Source: Candidatus Sulfopaludibacter sp. SbA3 | GTDB taxonomy: Bacteria; Acidobacteriota; Terriglobia; 2-12-FULL-54-10 | Assembly: GCA_945865705.1 (NCBI GenBank) | Contig: CAMBEY010000178.1 | Location: 1-6,224 of the forward strand | Direction of reading: 5' to 3' | DNA length: 6,224 bases | Notes under the pieces: generated by a model | Database searches by the model: none | Seen by the model: only the letters and a program-made list of their open reading frames with translations | What the model was told of the DNA's origin: nothing | Part shown: positions 1 through 3,819 of the stretch, piece after piece | Position numbering within the stretch: the stretch's first letter is position 1 | Layout of the letters: the number at the start of each line of letters is the position of its first letter | Position numbers and translations under genes: made by a program

Positions 1-58
1 GGCTGGTCGCATGATGTCCAAGCTCGGCAAGAAGAGCCGGGTTGGACAGCCAGCGTAA
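1..58 (+). CDS. ffh: C-terminal end of a gene, probably ffh (SRP GTPase), partial
   Basis: Only the last 18 codons are present (frame starting at base 2, TAA stop at 56-58), reading AGRMMSKLGKKSRVGQPA. The Met/Lys/Gly-rich composition fits the tail after the M domain of Ffh, the protein that binds SRP RNA and signal sequences at the ribosome. The stronger argument is gene order: ffh commonly sits directly upstream of rpsP in the rpsP-rimM-trmD-rplS cluster. No diagnostic domain is visible, so the identification is an inference from context; any protein with a short basic tail would look the same here. The 84 bp to rpsP are AT-richer than the genes and show no convincing promoter. Confidence 0.45.
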   Translation, partial: AGRMMSKLGKKSRVGQPA

Positions 59-129
59 TCGGCATAGTTTCATATTGTGCGTATTCAAATCGAGTCAATG
101 AGTAAACGATAGACGAATGAGTAGAATTC

Positions 130-135
130 AGGAGG
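130..135 (+). promoter_or_regulatory. Strong Shine-Dalgarno fixing the TTG start of rpsP
   Basis: AGGAGG lies 7 nt upstream of TTG at 143. It decides the non-ATG start, because the S16 N-terminal consensus (IRLAR) begins only three residues after this TTG and no in-frame ATG lies nearby. Confidence 0.8.
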
Positions 136-142
136 AAGTTTC

Positions 143-403
143 TTGTTAGCAATAAGATTGGCGAGAGTGGGCGCCAAGAAAAAGCCACACTACAGGGTTA
201 TTGTGATTGAGAAAGAACGTGCCAACACTGGGCGGTTCGTCGAGATTGTGGGTCACTACAATCCTCGCGTCGAGCCCGTGCAGTTGAAGCTGGAATGGGA
301 ACGCGTTCAACATTGGATCAGCAAAGGTGCGCAGCCATCGGCAACGGTGCGTAGCCTGATTGATCGCAACAAGCCAGCGGAAGCTGCAAGTTCGGCGGCT
401 TGA
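143..403 (+). CDS. rpsP: 30S ribosomal protein S16
   Basis: Encodes an 86-residue S16 (E. coli S16 has 82), a 30S subunit protein that binds 16S rRNA and is needed for small-subunit assembly. The family signature is clear: IRLARVGAKKKPHYRVIV at residues 4-21, then a GRFVEIVGHYNP block at 30-41 and the QPSATVRSL segment near 64-72. Translation starts at TTG, supported by AGGAGG 7 nt upstream. The tail is Ala-rich (KPAEAASSAA). After the TGA stop the same frame stays open for 26 more codons with a plausible Pro/Gln/Glu-rich composition, so the stop may have shortened an older tail. It is first in the run of ribosome-maturation genes and is separated from khpA by an unusually long 154-nt spacer. 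Identification is secure; use of the TTG start is very likely. Confidence 0.97.
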   Translation: MLAIRLARVGAKKKPHYRVIVIEKERANTGRFVEIVGHYNPRVEPVQLKLEWERVQHWISKGAQPSATVRSLIDRNKPAEAASSAA

Positions 404-410
404 TCGAATG

Positions 411-430
411 CGCCTCCGGTGCAGGAGGTG
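411..430 (+). other. Hairpin just after the rpsP stop
   Basis: CGCCTCC (411-417) can pair with GGAGGTG (424-430): 7 bp including one G-U, with a 6-nt loop, beginning 8 nt after the rpsP stop. No T-run follows, so it is not a typical intrinsic terminator. It could be a 3'-end stabiliser, a processing site or a partial attenuator between S16 and the downstream genes. The fold is visible; the role is inferred. Confidence 0.4.
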
Positions 431-464
431 CAGGACAAACAGATTCCGACGCACGTAGCAATCA

Positions 465-495
465 GTAGCCTCCCAAGGCGGTAGCCTCCAGAGGT
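465..495 (+). repeat. Short direct repeat forming two tandem mini-hairpins
   Basis: GTAGCCTCC occurs exactly at 465-473 and 481-489. Each copy can start a small hairpin: GCCT/AGGC (468-471 with 476-479) and GCCT/AGGT (484-487 with 492-495, one G-U), both with 4-nt loops. This suggests a small local duplication in the rpsP-khpA spacer. No function is evident. Confidence 0.35.
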
Positions 496-520
496 GCGGC
501 AAGATCTCGCTTTAGCGTGT

Positions 521-536
521 CGTGTACGTATACACG
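521..536 (+). other. Hairpin immediately upstream of the khpA ribosome-binding site
   Basis: CGTGTA (521-526) pairs perfectly with TACACG (531-536) across a CGTA tetraloop, ending 10 nt before the khpA AGGAGG. It could influence ribosome access to khpA or be a processing remnant. At 6 bp it could also be chance. Confidence 0.35.
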
Positions 537-546
537 TGAGACTTGT

Positions 547-552
547 AGGAGG
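547..552 (+). promoter_or_regulatory. Shine-Dalgarno of khpA, supporting a GTG start
   Basis: AGGAGG lies 5 nt upstream of GTG at 558 and supports that codon as the khpA start. No in-frame ATG exists near the beginning of the protein. Confidence 0.75.
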
Positions 553-557
553 CCCCT

Positions 558-788
558 GTGAAAGAACTGGTTGAAATGATTGCGAAGGCTCTGGTGGATA
601 AACCTGACGAAGTCGCCGTGCGGGCCATTGACGGTGAGCAGAGTACCATCTTGGAATTGCGCGTGGCACCCGACGATCTTGGAAAAGTAATCGGCAAACA
701 GGGACGTACGGCGCGCTCGATCCGCACCATACTGGGCGCGGCGGGCATGAAGCTGAGACGCCGCTTCACGCTGGAAATCCTGGAGTAG
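558..788 (+). CDS. khpA: KH-domain RNA-binding protein KhpA (YlqC family)
   Basis: A 76-residue single KH-domain protein, the usual size of the KhpA/YlqC family of small RNA-binding proteins. The GxxG loop that contacts RNA is seen as GKQG at residues 46-49 within KVIGKQGRTARSIRTIL; the N-terminal KELVEMIAKALVDKPDEV and central ILELRVAPDDLG match the family. Characterised relatives bind many RNAs and can pair with KhpB/Jag to affect cell division and cell-wall regulation; whether this one does is not shown by the window. Its place between rpsP and rimM is the standard location. The start is GTG at 558 with AGGAGG 5 nt upstream. It follows a 154-nt spacer with several possible hairpins, so its expression may be set apart from rpsP. 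Twelve nucleotides separate its TAG from rimM. Confidence 0.95.
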   Translation: MKELVEMIAKALVDKPDEVAVRAIDGEQSTILELRVAPDDLGKVIGKQGRTARSIRTILGAAGMKLRRRFTLEILE

Positions 789-800
789 CGCGGAATCATC

Positions 801-1472
801 ATGGCAGAACTAGCGTTGCAAGAGGCGCGGCAAGAGGCACGCGAAGACGCCCTTGTTAGCGTTGCGCGTATCCGCAGCACCCAGGGGCGAAAGGGAGAGA
901 TTGCGGCGGAAATCCTGACGGATTTCCCGGACCGTTTTGTGGCCGGAGCCAGCTTTGTCTTGAGAAGAGCCGCAACGGGCGGAGAGACTGTTCCCTATCG
1001 TGTGCCACATCGTGTAGATGACGCATGGTTCCACAAGGGCGGAGTCATACTGAAATTCGCGGGTGTGGACAGCATCTCACAGGCCGAGACGCTGGTGGGT
1101 TGCGAAGTATTGATTGCGCGTTCCGAGCGCCGTGAGCTTCCGGCTGGCTCGGTCTACATGCCGGACCTGATCGGGTGTGACATCGTCGAAGGCGGCCAGG
1201 TAATCGGTCGCGTTACGAATTGGGAAGAACCCGGCGGCGTTGCGCTTCTGCATGTTGCGGTGAGCGGCGGGGACAGTCGCCACCCGAATCGTAGCTATGA
1301 AGCGCTGATACCGTTCGCGGCGGAAATCTGTACGTCGGTGGATGTGGCCGGACGGGTGATCCATGTAAGACTGCCGGAGGGATTGCTGGATGTGAACCTC
1401 GCCGAGAAGGAGCGGAAGGAAAAAGCTCCACGGGCAAAGGAAATCCAGGATCGCGGAAATGCAGTGGTATGA
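801..1472 (+). CDS. rimM: Ribosome maturation factor RimM
   Basis: Encodes a 223-residue RimM, a cytoplasmic factor that binds S19 and helps fold the 16S rRNA 3' domain during 30S assembly. The N-terminal RimM domain spans roughly residues 18-108, with the signature VARIRSTQGRKGEI (21-34) and LTDFPDRF (39-46). The C-terminal PRC-barrel spans roughly 114-200, with PDLIG (121-125), IPFAAEIC (170-177) and LPEGLLDVN (191-199). It is longer than the usual 170-185 residues because of about 18 extra N-terminal residues containing a QEARQEARED repeat and a charged 23-residue tail. The ATG at 801 has no good Shine-Dalgarno, so it may be read by coupling to khpA 12 nt upstream; a later start is possible, but no in-frame ATG lies before the conserved core. 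Its TGA stop lies inside an 18-bp tandem duplication shared with the trmD start. Confidence 0.95.
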   Translation: MAELALQEARQEAREDALVSVARIRSTQGRKGEIAAEILTDFPDRFVAGASFVLRRAATGGETVPYRVPHRVDDAWFHKGGVILKFAGVDSISQAETLVGCEVLIARSERRELPAGSVYMPDLIGCDIVEGGQVIGRVTNWEEPGGVALLHVAVSGGDSRHPNRSYEALIPFAAEICTSVDVAGRVIHVRLPEGLLDVNLAEKERKEKAPRAKEIQDRGNAVV

Positions 1473-1496
1473 ATGACGGCAGTGGTATAAATGACG
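1461..1496 (+). repeat. 18-bp tandem duplication across the rimM-trmD junction
   Basis: Bases 1461-1478 and 1479-1496 are back-to-back copies differing at one position (G1471 versus A1489). Each copy carries the last rimM codons (Ala Val Val), a stop codon and ATG ACG. The single change turns TGA into TAA. The likely ancestral form had rimM TGA directly followed by the trmD ATG; the duplication pushed trmD 18 nt downstream, keeping the frame. Confidence 0.85.
1473..1490 (+). other. Five-codon mini-ORF (MTAVV) between rimM and trmD
   Basis: The tandem duplication leaves ATG ACG GCA GTG GTA TAA between the rimM TGA (1470-1472) and the trmD ATG (1491). The three units abut with no spacer, so a ribosome ending rimM would meet the mini-ORF ATG first and then the trmD ATG. 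It has no Shine-Dalgarno of its own. Whether it is translated is unknown; it is most likely a by-product of the duplication, but it could lower or couple trmD translation. Confidence 0.4.
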
Positions 1497-2366
1497 ATTG
1501 ATATCGTCACCATTTTCCCCGAGTTTTTTTCCGGACCCTTCGAGCACGGCATGATACGCCGGGCCCGTCAGACGGGGTTGATGGATTTGGCCATCCACGA
1601 TTTGCGCCAGTTTACCGAGGACCGGCACAAGACCGTTGATGACCGGCCATTTGGCGGCGAAGAGGGAATGGTGCTCAAGCCGGAGCCGCTGTTTCGGGCG
1701 GTGGCTGAGTTGCAGTCGAAGCGGCCGAGCGCAAGTGGACGCGGTCGCGTGATTCTGCTGTCGGCGCAGGGGCAACTGTTCCGGCAGCCGCAAGCGGCGC
1801 GGCTGGCCAAGGAAGATTGGCTGATTTTTCTCTGCGGTCGCTACGAGGGCGTGGATGAGCGAGTGGCCGAGCATCTTGCCGACGAGGAACTTTCGATCGG
1901 CGATTACGTGCTCTCCGGCGGCGAGTTGGCCGCGGCAGTGGTGGTAGACACGATCGCGCGACTGTTGCCGGGAGTTCTGGGAAACGCGCAGTCGGCTGTC
2001 CGCGAATCATTCTCGGTGCCGGTCAATATGGAGAATGGTGTTGGGAGTGAGGCGGAGGCCGGGAGCGAAGAGGCGGTTGGAATCTTAGACTGTCCTCATT
2101 ACACGAGGCCCGCTGTATATACGGATATTCATTCGGATCTAGGCAGCGAGATGCCCCGCGAGATGAAGGTGCCGGAAGCGCTGCTCTCTGGCAATCACCG
2201 GCAGATTGAAATTTGGAGACGCCGCAAGGCGCTTGAAAAAACCTGGAAGAACCGGCCGGACCTGCTGCGCGTCGCCAAGCTCGACGCGGAGCAACGAGGG
2301 TGGCTGGAAGAATTGAAAGGCGCGGAGAGGATGAATTCCCCCGCGCGGAAAGCAGACGAGCAATGA
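1491..2366 (+). CDS. trmD: tRNA (guanine37-N1)-methyltransferase TrmD
   Basis: A 291-residue TrmD (E. coli 255), a SPOUT-class enzyme that methylates N1 of G37 in tRNAs using S-adenosylmethionine, preventing +1 frameshifts. Visible signatures: IDIVTIFPEFF (3-13), FTEDRHKTVDDRPFGG (41-56), the knot-region motifs LCGRYEGVDERV (114-125) and SIGDYVLSGGEL (135-146), PGVLG (160-164), and LDCPHYTRP (199-207). By alignment with E. coli, Arg157 and Asp200 match the catalytic Arg154 and Asp169. Two oddities are seen. The usually glycine third position of GGG-x-GM is Glu57. The interdomain linker is long: about 20 extra residues before LDCPHYTRP, including an acidic GSEAEAGSEEA stretch, and about 12 after it. 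The ATG has no Shine-Dalgarno, suggesting reinitiation after rimM; the 3' end overlaps rplS by ATGA. Confidence 0.97.
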   Translation: MTIDIVTIFPEFFSGPFEHGMIRRARQTGLMDLAIHDLRQFTEDRHKTVDDRPFGGEEGMVLKPEPLFRAVAELQSKRPSASGRGRVILLSAQGQLFRQPQAARLAKEDWLIFLCGRYEGVDERVAEHLADEELSIGDYVLSGGELAAAVVVDTIARLLPGVLGNAQSAVRESFSVPVNMENGVGSEAEAGSEEAVGILDCPHYTRPAVYTDIHSDLGSEMPREMKVPEALLSGNHRQIEIWRRRKALEKTWKNRPDLLRVAKLDAEQRGWLEELKGAERMNSPARKADEQ

Positions 2367-2716
2367 ACGCATTTGAGAGAGCAACCAAAGTGGAGCGGCG
2401 CAAAGAGATTGCACCCTTCAGTCCCGGAGATACCGTTCGGGTTCACGTGAAGATCAAGGAAGGCGAAAAAGAACGCGTCCAGGCGTTTGAGGGCGTGGTC
2501 ATCGGTGAGCGTAATCTCGGCCCGTCGCGCACCTTCACCGTACGCAAGATCAGCTTTGGCCAGGGCGTCGAGCGTATCTTCCCGTTCCACTCTCCCACGG
2601 TAGAGAAAGTGGATCTGGTGCGTCGCGGGACCGTGCGCCGCGCAAAACTCTATTACCTGCGTGGACTGCGCGGTAAGGCTGCCCGCATTCGTGAGCAGAT
2701 CCAGAACAAGAAATAG
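2363..2716 (+). CDS. rplS: 50S ribosomal protein L19
   Basis: A 117-residue L19 (E. coli 115), a 50S protein at the subunit interface. Conserved blocks are FSPGDTVRVHVKI (19-31), QAFEGVVIGERN (40-51), FTVRKISFGQGVERIFP (58-74), HSP (76-78), VRRGTVRRAKLYYLR (86-100) and GKAARIRE (104-111). The reading frame is open upstream to a GTG at 2300, but the ATG at 2363 is chosen because the family starts here and because it overlaps the trmD stop as ATGA, a standard coupling arrangement. Only a weak purine stretch precedes it. It ends the tightly packed part of the cluster; structured sequence begins 13 nt after its TAG. Confidence 0.97.
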   Translation: MNAFERATKVERRKEIAPFSPGDTVRVHVKIKEGEKERVQAFEGVVIGERNLGPSRTFTVRKISFGQGVERIFPFHSPTVEKVDLVRRGTVRRAKLYYLRGLRGKAARIREQIQNKK

Positions 2717-2728
2717 CGAGATACCGCT

Positions 2729-3565
2729 TTGGCCCGGAGCAATCTGCCCTCAGGCAACTTGTCGTTGTTTGTGGAGGAGTCCGCGAACGATGCGGATTGC
2801 TCCTGTTCCGGGCCATTTGAACTTGGCCGTCCGGAAAGCTTAACCGGACCCGGCCAGCACTTTCCCACTCCGCCGCGATACATACTCAATAAATACCGGC
2901 TCAACAAGTCTCGTCGGAAAAGTCATCGAAACGGATGTACGCGCTGGTTCGAGAAGCAGGCCGCCATCGCGGGTTTTGAGCGCCCAGCGGGTGCGGACGA
3001 AGCCGGGCGCGGAGCATTGTTCGGACCAGTCATGGCCGCCGCCGTTATCCTGGATCCCTCCAGCCGCATTAAAGGAATCAACGACAGTAAGCAGCTCAGC
3101 GCCGCCCGGCGTGAGGAGCTCGAAACGCAGATCAAGGCCACAGCGCTAAGCTGGTCCGTTGCCGAAGTTGATGCGGGAGAGATTGATCGAATTAATGTCT
3201 ATCAGGCCTCACGAGTGGCGATGCGCCAAGCTGTGTTGACCCTGCATCCCGAACCTGATTTTGTTTTTGTGGACGCGCTACGGTTGGACCTGATGACCCC
3301 GCAATTGTCCCTGATTCATGGCGACGCGCTGTGCCTCTCCATTGCCGCTGCATCCATACTTGCCAAGGTGGAGCGGGACCGCAGAATGCAGGAATATGAG
3401 CGGATATTTCCCGGCTACAATCTAGGACAAAACAAAGGCTACGGTACCTCCGAACACTGCGCTGCGCTGCGTAATCTGGGCGCCACGCCGCAGCATCGTC
3501 AGTCTTATGCACCCGTCGCGGCAGTTGCGGCGGCAAAGCCCAAGGCCGCCGAGAGCCTTTTCTGA
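2729..3565 (+). CDS. rnhB: Ribonuclease HII (start uncertain)
   Basis: RNase HII cleaves RNA in RNA/DNA hybrids and starts ribonucleotide excision repair 5' of single ribonucleotides. Numbered from TTG at 2729 (278 residues), the core begins near residue 70 (CTRWFEKQAAIAGF). The family set is complete: ADEAGRGALFGPV (89-101) with Asp90, Glu91 and the GRG loop; DDSK-like NDSKQL (118-123); VDAL with Asp182; IHGD (196-199); SIAAASILAKVERD (204-217) with Asp217; and NKGYGT near the C-terminus. The first 69 residues do not resemble the family, except that the basic NKYRLNKSRRKSHRN stretch could be a real tail. In-frame start candidates (TTG 2729, CTG 2744, TTG 2759 and 2765, GTG 2771) lack a good Shine-Dalgarno and lie at the edge of or inside a strongly foldable element; none occurs between 2774 and the core. 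The family call is secure, the 5' end is not. The tail is Ala/Lys-rich. Confidence 0.93.
   Translation: MARSNLPSGNLSLFVEESANDADCSCSGPFELGRPESLTGPGQHFPTPPRYILNKYRLNKSRRKSHRNGCTRWFEKQAAIAGFERPAGADEAGRGALFGPVMAAAVILDPSSRIKGINDSKQLSAARREELETQIKATALSWSVAEVDAGEIDRINVYQASRVAMRQAVLTLHPEPDFVFVDALRLDLMTPQLSLIHGDALCLSIAAASILAKVERDRRMQEYERIFPGYNLGQNKGYGTSEHCAALRNLGATPQHRQSYAPVAAVAAAKPKAAESLF
2730..2815 (+). ncRNA. Candidate structured RNA element, three-way junction, upstream of rnhB
   Basis: The + strand can fold into a nested set of helices. P1 pairs 2736-2744 (GGAGCAATC) with 2795-2803 (GATTGCTCC), 9 perfect bp, and continues as 2730-2735 with 2810-2815, 6 bp, after a 6-nt bulge (TGTTCC). P2 is TGCC/GGCA (2745-2748 with 2753-2756). 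P3 is TCGTT/AACGA (2762-2766 with 2786-2790), capped by GTGGA/TCCGC (2771-2775 with 2780-2784, one G-U) around a GGAG loop. The helices are compatible and make a closed three-way junction. The length and nesting make chance unlikely. I do not recognise a known RNA family. A cis-acting leader for rnhB is the main idea; an extragenic repeat is the alternative. Pairings were read by eye, without energy calculation. Confidence 0.5.
2790..2843 (+). CDS. Possible 17-codon leader ORF before rnhB
   Basis: ATG at 2790 opens a 17-codon frame ending at TAA 2841-2843 (peptide MRIAPVPGHLNLAVRKA). A GGAGGAG sequence at 2773-2779 lies 10 nt upstream, the best ribosome-binding site in this junction. In the proposed fold this purine run includes the apical GGAG loop of P3, and the stop codon falls in the loop of the next hairpin (2835-2843). 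That layout is what a translated regulatory leader could look like. The peptide has no recognisable motif and overlaps the rnhB frame in another register (rnhB is -1 relative to it), so at most one of the two frames is likely coding across this stretch. Translation is unproven. Confidence 0.25.
   Translation: MRIAPVPGHLNLAVRKA
2823..2857 (+). other. Strong bulged hairpin in the rnhB 5' region
   Basis: GTCCGG (2829-2834) pairs with CCGGAC (2844-2849) around a 9-nt loop AAAGCTTAA. The stem continues as TTGGCC (2823-2828) with GGCCAG (2852-2857) after a 2-nt CC bulge: 12 bp in all, one of them G-U. No T-run follows, so it is not a canonical terminator. It lies 7 nt after the three-way-junction element and may be part of the same RNA. 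Confidence 0.5.
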
Positions 3566-3640
3566 TGGGCCGGATCATTTGCTGTGGCAGCGCCCGCTTA
3601 AGAGGCAGGTTCGCTCCTGATGGGGATGTGGTTGGAGGAT

Positions 3641-3659
3641 AACGGACCAGGGTGCCGTT
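3641..3659 (+). other. Hairpin downstream of rnhB
   Basis: AACGGAC (3641-3647) pairs with GT-CCGTT (3652-3653 and 3655-3659) around a CAGG loop, with G3654 bulged. It lies 76 nt after the rnhB stop and has no T-run, so it could aid Rho-dependent termination or 3'-end protection but is not a proven terminator. Confidence 0.3.
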
Positions 3660-3688
3660 GGGTTCATGCGTAATCAGCACTTTGAAAA

Positions 3689-3705
3689 CGCATCCACAGG
3701 ATGCG
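3689..3705 (-). terminator. Perfect 7-bp hairpin; possible minus-strand terminator
   Basis: CGCATCC (3689-3695) and GGATGCG (3699-3705) form a perfect 7-bp stem with a 3-nt loop. On the + strand no T-run follows. Read on the minus strand the stem is followed by TTTTC (from AAAA at 3685-3688), which looks like a weak intrinsic terminator. No minus-strand gene is visible here, so it might stop antisense transcription or simply be a + strand RNA hairpin. An upstream ATGCGT (3666-3671) can compete for the left arm. Confidence 0.3.
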
Positions 3706-3773
3706 ACAGAAGCGCGCAAACTTCCTGTATCATTTGAGTTTCGATGCCACACTCTGGAATTGTTCCCAAATTC

Positions 3774-3802
3774 TTGTCACGGGCAGTTATACAGCCTACA
3801 AT
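3774..3802 (+). promoter_or_regulatory. Sigma70-type promoter for the histidine kinase gene
   Basis: TTGTCA (3774-3779; 5 of 6 to TTGACA) and TACAAT (3797-3802; 5 of 6 to TATAAT) are separated by exactly 17 bp. This is the best promoter-like sequence in the window. Transcription would start near 3808-3810, only about 10-12 nt before the kinase ATG at 3820, leaving almost no leader. It suggests the signalling genes form their own transcription unit, separate from the ribosomal cluster. Confidence 0.7.
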
Positions 3803-3819
3803 GAATTGTTCGCACTAAA

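Noticed and set aside
117..149. Short ATG frame overlapping the rpsP ribosome-binding site
   Set aside because: Only ten codons, no SD of its own, and the AGGAGG it contains clearly serves the rpsP TTG start. An AATGAGTA direct repeat (97-104 and 116-123) is too short to interpret.
523..534. TATACA (529-534) as a -10 box upstream of khpA
   Set aside because: No matching -35 at 16-18 bp upstream; the bases are better explained by the 521-536 hairpin.
1077..1874. 265-codon open frame on the minus strand across rimM and trmD
   Set aside because: It lies antisense to two clear conserved genes and its translation (many Arg, His, Leu, Pro) looks like a GC-driven shadow with no recognisable domain.
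2300..2362. GTG at 2300 as the rplS start
   Set aside because: It would add 21 residues absent from L19 proteins and overlap trmD by 67 bp; ATG 2363 fits the family and the ATGA coupling.
2835..2843. Programmed -1 frameshift joining the 2790 ORF to rnhB
   Set aside because: The register difference is -1, but no slippery X-XXY-YYZ heptamer is in phase near the TAA. Kept only as an option for the rnhB start problem.
3192..3752. 186-codon open frame on the minus strand under rnhB and its downstream gap
   Set aside because: Most of it is antisense to the conserved RNase HII core; composition is shadow-like, and there is no SD or promoter.
3652..3804. 50-codon + strand frame (GTG start) between rnhB and the kinase
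   Set aside because: Poor SD spacing, no recognisable motif, Cys/His/Ser-rich random-looking composition, and it runs through the kinase promoter. It does not resemble YraN, which often follows rnhB.
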